DNA of 11,764 nt from Flavobacteriales bacterium (GTDB lineage: Bacteria; Bacteroidota; Bacteroidia; Flavobacteriales; BACL11). Below, in pieces: positions 1 to 6,730 of this stretch. The stretch covers positions 37,020 to 48,783 of the forward strand of contig PAKE01000002.1 in the NCBI GenBank assembly GCA_002710495.1, written 5' to 3'. The notes beneath the pieces were generated by a model that searched no databases, was not told the DNA's origin, and saw nothing but the letters and a program-made list of their open reading frames with translations. Position numbers and translations under genes: made by a program. The stretch's first letter is position 1. Each line of letters opens with the position of its first letter.

Positions 1-200
1 GTATAAGAAAATCCTGAACCTCCATATTCTGTAGGAACTAAAACTCCCATTAAACCAAGGTCTCCAAGTTTTTTAAAAACCTCTACCGGAAATTTTTGAC
101 TATCATCCCACTCTCTAACATTTGGTGTAATTTCATTCTTACCAAATTTCCTAATCATATCAGCAATCATTTGCTGGTTTTCGTTATAACTAAAATCCAT
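1..200 (-). CDS. acyl-CoA dehydrogenase, N-terminal part (runs off the left edge)
   Basis: Reading leftwards from the ATG at 200-198 gives an open frame of 66 residues to the window edge, so only the beginning of the gene is present. It opens MDFSYNENQQMIADMIRKFG and continues through a helical segment to a stretch ending LVPTEYGGSGFSY. This is the N-terminal all-alpha domain of the acyl-CoA dehydrogenase family: the early 'Q..I..M.R.F....I.P' helix and the 'G.MG...P.EYGG.G' turn are both typical. Members of the family are flavoproteins of about 380-600 residues that oxidise acyl-CoA to enoyl-CoA in the cytoplasm and pass electrons to ETF. Substrate chain length cannot be judged from this part, since the catalytic glutamate lies outside the window. 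The start is 1 nt after the apt stop codon, so it is probably the next gene of the same operon. The family call is firm; the specific substrate is unknown. Confidence 0.88.
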   Translation of the reverse strand, partial: MDFSYNENQQMIADMIRKFGKNEITPNVREWDDSQKFPVEVFKKLGDLGLMGVLVPTEYGGSGFSY

Positions 201-201
201 A

Positions 202-729
202 TTAATATTCTATTAAACTAATTATATTATTTGTGTACTCTTCTATTTTCTTTTTCCCATTTAAAAAATCTAAATTCACCACAAAAGTGAAAGCAGTGAC
301 CTTACATCCTAACTGAAGAACTAATTCAGCGGCAGCAGATGCGGTGCCTCCAGTTGCTAGTAAATCATCATGAATTAATATATTCCATCCTTTCTGCACA
401 TCATTTTTGTGAATTTCAACTTCTGCAGATCCATACTCCAAATCATACTTATATTGAAGTGTTTCTCCTGGTAATTTTCCAACTTTTCTAATAGGAATAA
501 ATGGAATTTCCATTTTATTTGCTAATAGAAATCCAAATAAAAAACCTCTACTTTCAACCCCAACAATTGCATCAACATCAACTCCTTCCAACCTACCAAT
601 AAATTCATTAACAATATCATTTGTTAAAGATGCATCTAATAGTAAGGGAGTAATATCCTTAAAAGATATCCCCTCTTTTGGAAAATTCGGAATTGTTCTG
701 ATGACTTTATCTAATTTTTCTTGAATCAT
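202..729 (-). CDS. apt: adenine phosphoribosyltransferase
   Basis: This cytoplasmic purine-salvage enzyme makes AMP and pyrophosphate from adenine and PRPP. With the start at 729 the protein has 175 residues, the usual bacterial Apt length. Visible signatures are the N-terminal 'IPNFPKEGISFKDITPLL' block (about 13-30), ESRGF (59-63), the flexible catalytic loop RKVGKLPGET (81-90), and the PRPP-binding loop ILIHDDLLATGGT (about 118-130). The frame is open further upstream to an ATG at 774, but those 15 extra residues lie inside the remains of a comEA-like gene in another frame and match no Apt feature, so the ATG at 729 is chosen. The gene sits 7 nt after those remains and 1 nt before the acyl-CoA dehydrogenase start. 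No promoter of its own is visible, so it is probably expressed from the upstream operon. Confidence 0.96.
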   Translation of the reverse strand: MIQEKLDKVIRTIPNFPKEGISFKDITPLLLDASLTNDIVNEFIGRLEGVDVDAIVGVESRGFLFGFLLANKMEIPFIPIRKVGKLPGETLQYKYDLEYGSAEVEIHKNDVQKGWNILIHDDLLATGGTASAAAELVLQLGCKVTAFTFVVNLDFLNGKKKIEEYTNNIISLIEY

Positions 730-736
730 AAAATTT

Positions 737-945
737 TCAATAAGTTGCAATTTTACGAAATAAATCAGAGTCAATCAGTACAATGTTCTGAATATCTTTT
801 ATATCAATAAACTGACCATTTTGCAAACGATACTTTATAATAGATTTTAATTAATTATGATTAATATAAGCAGTAAAATAAAAGAAAGGAACAAAATACC
901 ATTTTGCTCCTTCTTATTAAATTGAAAATAATCTTTGAAACCCAT
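737..945 (-). pseudogene. decayed ComEA-type helix-hairpin-helix protein gene (both ends remain, middle lost)
   Basis: Two fragments are seen. From the ATG at 945 a 32-residue frame starts MGFKDYFQFNKKEQNGILFL and becomes a hydrophobic helix, ending at a TAA at 849-847. This is the short cytoplasmic tail ('YF.F...E.NGI') plus membrane anchor that opens Bacteroidota ComEA-family helix-hairpin-helix proteins. From about 850 to the TGA at 739-737 a different frame reads LKSIIKYRLQNGQFIDIKDI and ends LIDSDLFRKIATY, the pattern of the last HHH motif and C-terminus of the same family ('IVKYR..G.F....DL..I.LID...FRKIAPY'). Intact relatives are about 250-300 residues, so roughly three quarters is missing and the two ends abut in frames shifted by one base. 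The start codon lies 1 nt after the symporter stop, with AGGA just upstream, and the end lies 7 nt before apt, as expected for a former operon member. The first fragment might still be translated as a small membrane peptide. Confidence 0.75.
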
Positions 946-946
946 C

Positions 947-2548
947 CTATTTCCTTATAGCCTGAAGATATCTATTAAGTTCTTTTTTAACCTCAGGAAA
1001 TAAAAGGAGTAATCCAATCATATTTGGAAAAACTAATGCTAATATCATAGCATCTGAAAATTTTATAACAGCATCCAAAGTAGCAGAGGCACCAATAACA
1101 ATGAACATTAAAAATAATATCTTATAAACAAGATCAGCTCTTTTTCCTTTCCCAAAAAGATATTTCCAAGATTGTAAGCCATAGTAAGACCAAGAAATCA
1201 TAGTAGAAAATGCAAAAAGAATAATTGCTATTGTTAAAATATAAGAAAATCCTGGAATAGCAGAATCATAAGCCATTGAAGTAAGGTCAACCCCTCCAAT
1301 ATAATTCCCTGTTTCTGTAATCAATACCTTACCACTTTCTACACTACCATACAGAAATTCACTTTGAAGATTCAGTCCATCAATATTAAAGAAAATAATA
1401 ACAAGTGCTGTCATAGTGCAAATTACAACAGTGTCAATAAATGGTTCTAGAAGTGCCACTAGACCTTCAGACGCAGGATATTTTGTTTTAACTGCAGAAT
1501 GCGCAATAGCAGCTGAACCTGCACCCGCTTCATTAGAAAAGGCAGCTCTTTGGAAACCAACAATAATAACACCAATAATTCCTCCTAGTCCAGCCATTGG
1601 AGTAAAAGCACCTTCATAAATTAACTTAAATGCATCATCAATAAAAGTATAATTTAATGAAATTATAATTAAAGATGCTATCACATATATCCCAGCCATA
1701 AAAGGTACAATTTTTTCGGTAATTTTAGCTATTCTTTTGATCCCTCCAATAATTACTATTCCAACCAAAACAGCTAAAATAAGTCCAATGAAAAATCCTG
1801 ATGAAGCACCAGTTACTCCTAACATAGATGAGATTTGTACTGTTGCTTGATTTGATTGAAATGCATTACCCCCACCAAAAGAAGCTCCTACACATAGTAT
1901 AGCAAAAACCCCTCCCAAAACCTTTCCAAGGGTCTTCATTCCTCTTTCATTTAATCCTTTATTCAGATAATGCATAGGCCCTCCATATACTGTTCCATTC
2001 TCATCTACATCTCTATATTTTACACCTAAAGTACACTCCACAAACTTTGTTGACATACCAATTATTCCGCAAACTATCATCCAAAAAGTAGCTCCTGGAC
2101 CACCTAAAGCAATAGCTACAGCCACACCTGCTATATTTCCTAATCCAACTGTTCCGGAAACAGCTGTTGCTAAAGCCTGGAAATGAGTAACCTCACCCTC
2201 TTCACTCTCATCTTTAATAGTTCCTTTTATATCTCCTTCAACATTTAAATCTGATTTTTCTGCAGATTGATGATCAATTTCATCATATTTTCCTCTTACC
2301 GTATTTATTGCTAAACCAAATCTCTTTAGACCTGGAAAAGAAAAGTAAATTGTAAAGAAGGTTGCCCCAGATATAAGTAATATTAAAACAAATGGAATGC
2401 TAATTCCAGCAATCTCAACAGGTGTTAAAACAAAACCCTCCCACCAATCTGCAATTGGCATAAATTTTTCATTAATTTTTTCATCTAAACCTTGAGATTT
2501 TGTTATTAAAGGGGTCAAAATTGTTAGTCCTAAAATTATTTTCTTCAT
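947..2548 (-). CDS. AGCS-family sodium:alanine/glycine symporter
   Basis: This is a 533-residue polytopic inner-membrane carrier of the alanine/glycine:cation symporter family, which takes up small neutral amino acids with sodium. The family's hallmark stretches are clear: SGTVGLGNIAGVAVAIALGG (131-150), CTLGVKYRD followed by YGGPMHYL (172-195), GFQRAAFSNEAGAGSAAIAH (331-350) and LLEPFIDTVVICTMTALVI (366-384). The protein is longer than the usual 440-490 residues for two reasons. It starts with a signal-peptide-like segment (about 1-19) followed by a soluble stretch that includes ADWWEGFV, and it carries a hydrophilic, mostly acidic loop (about 88-119) between the first membrane helices and the GTVGLGN block. 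It starts 1 nt after the SDR reductase stop and ends 1 nt before the comEA-like remnant, so it is an operon member. The family is certain; the exact substrate (alanine, glycine or other) is inferred from the family only. Confidence 0.94.
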   Translation of the reverse strand: MKKIILGLTILTPLITKSQGLDEKINEKFMPIADWWEGFVLTPVEIAGISIPFVLILLISGATFFTIYFSFPGLKRFGLAINTVRGKYDEIDHQSAEKSDLNVEGDIKGTIKDESEEGEVTHFQALATAVSGTVGLGNIAGVAVAIALGGPGATFWMIVCGIIGMSTKFVECTLGVKYRDVDENGTVYGGPMHYLNKGLNERGMKTLGKVLGGVFAILCVGASFGGGNAFQSNQATVQISSMLGVTGASSGFFIGLILAVLVGIVIIGGIKRIAKITEKIVPFMAGIYVIASLIIISLNYTFIDDAFKLIYEGAFTPMAGLGGIIGVIIVGFQRAAFSNEAGAGSAAIAHSAVKTKYPASEGLVALLEPFIDTVVICTMTALVIIFFNIDGLNLQSEFLYGSVESGKVLITETGNYIGGVDLTSMAYDSAIPGFSYILTIAIILFAFSTMISWSYYGLQSWKYLFGKGKRADLVYKILFLMFIVIGASATLDAVIKFSDAMILALVFPNMIGLLLLFPEVKKELNRYLQAIRK

Positions 2549-2549
2549 T

Positions 2550-3452
2550 TTAATTGTTTTTTAATTGTTTATCAATTATTGTTAAACACTCTTCAAATGA
2601 GTGTGGATTATATCCTAATTCATTTATTGCTTTATCCAAAATAAATCCTGTTTTTAAAGGTCTTGTAGCAGTCTGATTTAATGTAGATGTTGAAATTTTA
2701 TTCAGATCTTTAGTTGAGTAATTATAATGTTTTGCAATTCTCTCTACAATTTCATAAATACTCATTATCTCTTTCCCTGAAGCATTATACACTCCGTATT
2801 TCTGTTTTTGGAAGGAAAGTATACAAGCGTCAGCCAAGTCTTCAGCTAAAGTTGGTGATCGAAATTGATCATCTATTATGTTTAGTTTTTTCCCCTTCTC
2901 TAATTCACCTTTTGCCCATAACACAATATTTCCTTTGCTTAAATTTTCAGCAACACCAAAAACAATGATTGTTCTTAGTACTGTCCATCTACAAGAAGAT
3001 TCTAATAAAAGAGTTTCTGATTTAAGTTTTGACAAACCATAATAGGATAACGGATTCGGAATTGCATCCTCAGTGTAAGGACTGTTTTTTCCATCAAAAA
3101 CAAAATCAGTTGAAATATGAATAAGATGAGCGTCAATTTGTTCTGATACCTCTATAAGACATTGTACAGCATCTATATTTAACGCATCGCATTCTTGTTT
3201 TTTATCTTCACAAACATCTACATTAGTCATAGCTGCAGTATTGATAATTACATCTGGATTTTCTGAAAGTATAACCTTTTCTAATTCTTCTTTTTTAGTA
3301 ACATCTAATGAAATATAGATATATCCTATTTTCTCAGAAATTCTATTTTCTCCTTTTGAAGTTGCGATTAGTTCAACCAACTCATCAATCCTTAGTTTGT
3401 GAACTAATTTTTGACCAAGCAATCCATTACTTCCTGTAATAAGAACTCTCAT
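2550..3452 (-). CDS. RmlD-type SDR sugar-nucleotide reductase / NAD(P)-dependent oxidoreductase
   Basis: This 300-residue cytoplasmic Rossmann-fold protein belongs to the extended short-chain dehydrogenases. The dinucleotide-binding loop GSNGLLG is at 7-13, the strand-4 region NTAAMTNVDVCED at 71-83, the serine/threonine motif HISTDFVFDG at 112-121, and the catalytic pair YGLSK at 138-142 (Tyr138, Lys142). 'TAAMTNVDVCE' and 'STDFVFDG....Y.E.....P...YG.SK' are the pattern of dTDP-4-dehydrorhamnose reductase (RmlD) relatives. The C-terminal part ending in a 'GF.LDKA..ELGY.P.SFEE' block is the substrate-binding region. No rmlA, rmlB or rmlC gene is near, so a role in dTDP-rhamnose synthesis is not supported by context; it may act on another nucleotide sugar. 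The start overlaps the stop of the small gene upstream by 4 nt (ATGA), and the symporter start follows its stop by 1 nt. Confidence 0.85.
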   Translation of the reverse strand: MRVLITGSNGLLGQKLVHKLRIDELVELIATSKGENRISEKIGYIYISLDVTKKEELEKVILSENPDVIINTAAMTNVDVCEDKKQECDALNIDAVQCLIEVSEQIDAHLIHISTDFVFDGKNSPYTEDAIPNPLSYYGLSKLKSETLLLESSCRWTVLRTIIVFGVAENLSKGNIVLWAKGELEKGKKLNIIDDQFRSPTLAEDLADACILSFQKQKYGVYNASGKEIMSIYEIVERIAKHYNYSTKDLNKISTSTLNQTATRPLKTGFILDKAINELGYNPHSFEECLTIIDKQLKNN

Positions 3453-3685
3453 TGCTGTTTTATCATGTTATTTTTTTTTAAAAAATCTTTTAAATCAGCA
3501 ATTTCCAAAATAATATTATTCTCAGTTTCCATAATAGATTTCTCCATCTCTAAAATCTGTCTTTCCAAATCTAATATTTTATCTTGTTTCTTTTTTGATT
3601 TCTGAATATCAATAATTAGCCAAGCAAATGCTACAAGCTCTATTATTATTAATACTATAGTAAGTGTAATTTGAGTATTTACCAT
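3449..3685 (-). CDS. small membrane-anchored coiled-coil protein, unknown function
   Basis: A 78-residue protein that I do not recognise. Residues about 7-27 form one hydrophobic membrane helix (ITLTIVLIIIELVAFAWLII). A basic patch (QKSKKKQDK) follows, which suggests a cytoplasmic C-terminus. Residues about 34-72 are charged and heptad-like, with leucine, isoleucine and methionine at regular spacing (LDLERQILEMEKSIMETENN), so a coiled coil is likely. It is probably real rather than chance: it is 6 nt after the PspC-like gene and overlaps the next gene by 4 nt in the ATGA arrangement typical of translational coupling. A structural or partner role at the membrane, perhaps with the PspC-like neighbour, is only an inference from position. 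Confidence 0.72.
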   Translation of the reverse strand: MVNTQITLTIVLIIIELVAFAWLIIDIQKSKKKQDKILDLERQILEMEKSIMETENNIILEIADLKDFLKKNNMIKQQ

Positions 3686-3691
3686 AATCTA

Positions 3692-3907
3692 TTAGAGATC
3701 AAAAACGCTTCTTCTTTTATACTTAAAATGATTTCTAGTTTTTAGTGTAAAAACCATAATCAAATAAATAAGTATAGTCAAAGTGTTAACAAAAGTTCCG
3801 TAAATAAAAAACAATCTTATTATAGATGATTTAACTCCAAGCCTACTACCCCACCAAGAACTAACACCAAAAAAATGTTTTTTAAATAAAATTTTAAATA
3901 AATTCAC
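3692..3907 (-). CDS. small PspC-family membrane protein
   Basis: A 71-residue protein with the compact PspC-domain pattern of Bacteroidota: an amphipathic N-terminus (MNLFKILFKKHFFGVSSWWG), 'SRLGVKSSIIRLFFIYGTFV' (about 21-40, where the family has 'G...GI....VRL.FI'), then a membrane helix about 34-54. A basic C-terminus ends KRRSVFDL, as in flavobacterial relatives. PspC proteins are membrane components linked to phage-shock envelope stress responses in Proteobacteria. In Bacteroidota these short forms are usually annotated only by domain, and no PspA or PspB is visible here. It is the first gene of the left-hand minus-strand run, 6 nt before the small coiled-coil gene. A candidate promoter lies about 140 nt upstream. 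Confidence 0.78.
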   Translation of the reverse strand: MNLFKILFKKHFFGVSSWWGSRLGVKSSIIRLFFIYGTFVNTLTILIYLIMVFTLKTRNHFKYKRRSVFDL

Positions 3908-4044
3908 TAATATTTAATTTACTAATTCTAATATCGCAATTTAGACATTTTTTTAAAAATAATCCTTATAATCTAAATGAATTAACAGAGAAATATAGAA
4001 GTAGAATAATAAATAACTTATCTTTTAAAAAAAGTTAATTTTCC

Positions 4045-4052
4045 CAAATATA
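4045..4052 (-). promoter_or_regulatory. candidate Bacteroidota -7 element for the left-hand operon
   Basis: On the minus strand this reads TATATTTG, a full match to the TAnnTTTG -7 element of the Bacteroidota housekeeping sigma factor. No TTG (-33) triplet is seen at the expected 19-21 nt further upstream. It would start transcription near 4038 and leave a leader of about 130 nt before the PspC-like gene. It is one arm of a 19-bp palindrome shared with the plus-strand element. It is the best candidate I found for the operon that runs from 3907 leftwards. Confidence 0.4.
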
Positions 4053-4055
4053 GTC

Positions 4056-4063
4056 TATCTTTG
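4056..4063 (+). promoter_or_regulatory. candidate Bacteroidota -7 element for the DUF218 gene
   Basis: The plus strand reads TATCTTTG here, a full match to TAnnTTTG. A weak -33 candidate (TTA, at 4035-4037) lies 18 nt upstream; the consensus is TTG at about 19-21 nt. Transcription would begin near 4070, giving a leader of only about 10 nt before the ATG at 4080. The element lies 3 nt from an opposite-facing copy. Confidence 0.5.
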
Positions 4064-4079
4064 TAAACAGAATATAACT

Positions 4080-4826
4080 ATGTTTTTTATCCTATCCAAA
4101 ATATTATTCTTCATAATAAAACCAACTTTCTGGATTTTATTATTAATCATATCGTCCATAATTTTTAAGAATAAAAGAAAGAAATTACTTTATATTAGTT
4201 TGTTTGCTTTTTGGTTTTTCGGGAATGAATATATTGCAGATATTTCCTGTAGAATGTGGGGGGTCGATGCAATATCAGTTTCAGAATTAGATAAAACTTA
4301 TAAATACGGCATAGTTCTTGGTGGGTTTTCTGGATATGACAACAAAAAAGATAGAATTGAATTTAATGATTGTGGAGATAGACTATTTCATGCAATTCAG
4401 CTTTACAAAACAGGAATAGTAAAGAAGATTTTAGTTAGCGGGGGAAATGGACAGCTAATAAATGAAGGGTATTTAGAAGCTGATTGGTCCAAGAAATTTC
4501 TGATAGAATGTGGTATACCTAAAGAAGATATATTAATTGAAAATAAATCTAGAAACACTTACGAAAATGCAAAATACACATCTGAATTATTATCAGATAA
4601 CAAAGAAAATTTACTTTTAATAACTTCTGCCTGGCATATGAAAAGAGCTGATTTATGTTTCCGAAAATTTAACTTAAATTGCGATAAATTTTCTACAGAT
4701 TATACAATAAAAGACAAAAAGTTTGATTTAGGTTACCTCTTTTTACCAAATCCATCAACCTATAAGAAGTGGGAAACACTTATAAAAGAATGGGTTGGAT
4801 TTGTTGTGTATAAAATAAAGTTTTAG
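4080..4826 (+). CDS. YdcF/ElyC/SanA-family (DUF218) membrane protein
   Basis: The only gene here on the plus strand, 248 residues. Two hydrophobic helices at about 5-28 and 35-50 anchor it in the membrane, separated by a short basic loop (KNKRKKL). A DUF218 domain follows from about residue 75 to 210. It shows the family pattern: GIVLGG (77-82), '[24 protein letters not shown]' (101-124, Rossmann-like strand and glycine turn), '[11 protein letters not shown]' (154-164) and '[13 protein letters not shown]' (178-190). E. coli ElyC and SanA of this family affect envelope integrity and peptidoglycan precursor handling, but the biochemical activity of the family is poorly defined, so an envelope role here is an inference. 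The gene faces away from the left-hand operon across a shared promoter region. Its TAG stop overlaps the stop of the convergent pyrF by 3 nt, within the four bases 4823-4826. Confidence 0.87.
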   Translation: MFFILSKILFFIIKPTFWILLLIISSIIFKNKRKKLLYISLFAFWFFGNEYIADISCRMWGVDAISVSELDKTYKYGIVLGGFSGYDNKKDRIEFNDCGDRLFHAIQLYKTGIVKKILVSGGNGQLINEGYLEADWSKKFLIECGIPKEDILIENKSRNTYENAKYTSELLSDNKENLLLITSAWHMKRADLCFRKFNLNCDKFSTDYTIKDKKFDLGYLFLPNPSTYKKWETLIKEWVGFVVYKIKF

Positions 4827-5641
4827 ATTCCTTTTTCTGATAAGAGGATATCCATTTTAAATTGTAGTTTCTGAGCCTCCAATCTTGCTTTTTCAGCAAA
4901 ATCTATTTCTGTACTTGCATAAATTATTGATCTAGATGAATTTACTAATAAACCACATTCAGCATTCATTCCATATTTTGCAACTTCTTCTAAAGAACCT
5001 CCTTGTGCTCCCACTCCCGGCACTAACAAAAAATGATTTGATATAATGTCTCTTACTTCTGACAGCTGATCTGACCTAGTAGCTCCAACAACATACATAA
5101 TATTCTTATTAGTTCCCCATTTTTGAGAAGTTTCTAAAACTTGCTCAAATAATTTTTTTCCTTCTTCATTTTTTGTAATTTGAAAATCTAAACTTCCATT
5201 ATTTGAAGTCAAAGCTAATAATACAACCCATTTATCTTTGAATTCTAAGAAAGGAGTAACAGAATCAGAACCCATATATGGAGCAACAGTTACTGCGTCA
5301 AAATTTAAATTCTTAAAAAATGATTTTGCATACATTTTAGAAGTATTTCCAATATCTCCTCTTTTTGCATCTGCAATAGTAAAAATATTCTCAGGTATAT
5401 AGTCTAATGTTTTTTTTAGAGAATTCCATCCACTTACACCCATACTCTCATAAAATGCAATATTAGGTTTATAAGCAACACATAAATCTTTAGTTGCATT
5501 GATAATTTGCTTATTAAACTCAAATATCGGATCCTCAAAATCTAATAAATGTTTTGGGATTTTATTAATATCCGAATCCAAACCAACGCATAGAAATGAT
5601 CGTTTAGATTTGATTTGCAATATCAGTTCTTGTCTAGTCAT
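4823..5641 (-). CDS. pyrF: orotidine 5'-phosphate decarboxylase (long, type 2 form)
   Basis: This enzyme catalyses the last step of UMP synthesis, decarboxylating OMP to UMP in the cytoplasm. The protein has 272 residues, typical of the longer PyrF type rather than the E. coli type of about 245. Key sequences are CVGLDSD (18-24), [10 protein letters not shown] (56-65), the catalytic [12 protein letters not shown] (89-100, with the Asp91-Lys93-Asp96 charge network), a phosphate-side [10 protein letters not shown] (184-193), VPGVGAQGG (207-215) and the late [12 protein letters not shown] (231-242). The start is 9 nt after the prfA stop, so it is likely the last gene of a purM-prfA-pyrF transcript. 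Its end overlaps the stop of the convergent DUF218 gene, which leaves no space for a separate terminator. Confidence 0.96.
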   Translation of the reverse strand: MTRQELILQIKSKRSFLCVGLDSDINKIPKHLLDFEDPIFEFNKQIINATKDLCVAYKPNIAFYESMGVSGWNSLKKTLDYIPENIFTIADAKRGDIGNTSKMYAKSFFKNLNFDAVTVAPYMGSDSVTPFLEFKDKWVVLLALTSNNGSLDFQITKNEEGKKLFEQVLETSQKWGTNKNIMYVVGATRSDQLSEVRDIISNHFLLVPGVGAQGGSLEEVAKYGMNAECGLLVNSSRSIIYASTEIDFAEKARLEAQKLQFKMDILLSEKGI

Positions 5642-5650
5642 TTAGTTTGT

Positions 5651-6727
5651 TTATTCTATTGTGGTCCCTTCTTTCAGTTTCTCAGCATTTTCGGCTAATT
5701 GTAATTCATCAATAAATTCCTGAATCTCTCCTCCCATAACATTCTGTAAATTATATTTTGTAAGCCCAATTCTGTGTTCGGTGACTCTACCTTGCGGATA
5801 GTTATACGTCCTGATTTTTGCAGATCTGTCACCGGAAGAAACCATTGTTTTTCTATGTTTTGCATCTTCCTCTAATTTCTTCTGTAATTCCATTTCATAA
5901 ATACGAGAACGTAAAACTTTTAATGCCTTATCGTAGTTCTTATGTTGAGATTTTTGATCCTGACATTGAGCTACTATGCCAGTAGGAATATGAGTTAAGC
6001 GCACTGCAGAATAAGTAGTATTTACTGATTGCCCACCAGGACCTGAAGAACAATAAGTATCTTTTCTGATATCAGCAGGCTTTAATTCAATATCAAATTC
6101 TTCTGCTTCAGGAAGTACAATTACTGTTGATGCGGATGTGTGTACTCTTCCTTGTGTTTCAGTTTGAGGAACTCTCTGAACTCTATGTACTCCGGACTCA
6201 AATTTTAATTGACCATAAACATCATCTCCATTTATATTGAAAATGATTTCTTTATATCCACCTGATGTACCTTCTGCAATATCAACAAGTTCTGTGCTCC
6301 ATCCTTTTGTAGAAGCAAAAGCAGTATACATCTTATATAGATCTCCAGCAAAAATACTAGCTTCATCACCACCAGTACCTGCTCTAATCTCCATTACAGC
6401 ATTTTTCGAATCTTCAGGATCTTTAGGTATTAACAAAATTTTAATCTCTTCGTCCATTTCCTCTTTTCTTGGAAGAAGTTCGTCTAATTCCGTTTTTGCC
6501 ATTTCTCTCATCTCATCATCATTCTCTTCTTTAAGAATTTCCTTAGAGGACTCAATATTTGACATAATATTTTTATACTCATTATATGCTTTTACTATAG
6601 GAGTCAAATCTTTATATTCTCTATTTAACTGGACATATAGTTTCATGTCGTTCATAGCTTCGGGAGAAGAAATTAATTTTTCAACCTCCATATATCTATC
6701 ATATATTGCTTTTAATTTATCTAACAT
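5651..6727 (-). CDS. prfA: peptide chain release factor 1
   Basis: RF1 recognises UAA and UAG stop codons on the ribosome and triggers release of the finished protein. The protein has 358 residues, full length for the family. A helical N-terminal domain (about 1-105) is followed by '[23 protein letters not shown]' (112-134). The stop-codon recognition region [23 protein letters not shown] (179-201) carries PQT (187-189) at the place of the PAT tripeptide of E. coli; this fits the P-x-T pattern of RF1 and rules out RF2, which has SPF. The catalytic GGQ is at 231-233 within [20 protein letters not shown]. The C-terminus contains '[17 protein letters not shown]'. It lies 3 nt after the purM stop and 9 nt before pyrF. 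Methylation of the GGQ glutamine by PrmC is expected from the family, but no prmC is in the window. Confidence 0.97.
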   Translation of the reverse strand: MLDKLKAIYDRYMEVEKLISSPEAMNDMKLYVQLNREYKDLTPIVKAYNEYKNIMSNIESSKEILKEENDDEMREMAKTELDELLPRKEEMDEEIKILLIPKDPEDSKNAVMEIRAGTGGDEASIFAGDLYKMYTAFASTKGWSTELVDIAEGTSGGYKEIIFNINGDDVYGQLKFESGVHRVQRVPQTETQGRVHTSASTVIVLPEAEEFDIELKPADIRKDTYCSSGPGGQSVNTTYSAVRLTHIPTGIVAQCQDQKSQHKNYDKALKVLRSRIYEMELQKKLEEDAKHRKTMVSSGDRSAKIRTYNYPQGRVTEHRIGLTKYNLQNVMGGEIQEFIDELQLAENAEKLKEGTTIE

Positions 6728-6730
6728 ATC

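Noticed and set aside
730..774. A longer start for apt adding 15 residues
   Set aside because: The added residues overlap the C-terminal end of the comEA-like remnant in another frame and have no counterpart in Apt proteins. The ATG at 729 gives the normal length and N-terminal motif.
845..858. Programmed -1 frameshift joining the two comEA-like fragments
   Set aside because: Re-reading base 850 would bypass both stops and fuse the fragments, but there is no classic slippery heptamer with a downstream structure, and the product would still lack the middle of the protein. A deletion explains it better.
1416..1619. Plus-strand open frame of 67 codons opposite the symporter gene
   Set aside because: It is antisense to conserved membrane segments of the symporter, has composition typical of a reverse-strand shadow, and matches no family.
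2548..2580. Repeated TTAATTGTTT sequence at the SDR/symporter junction
   Set aside because: It is explained by Lys/Asn/Gln codons at the SDR C-terminus in AT-rich DNA; there are too few copies and too little length for a functional repeat.
2714..2968. Plus-strand open frame of 84 codons opposite the SDR gene
   Set aside because: It is a shadow of a conserved gene, with no recognisable domain or start context.
3411..3605. Plus-strand open frame of 64 codons opposite the small coiled-coil gene
   Set aside because: The minus-strand gene has operon spacing and a sensible membrane plus coiled-coil plan. The plus-strand frame has neither.
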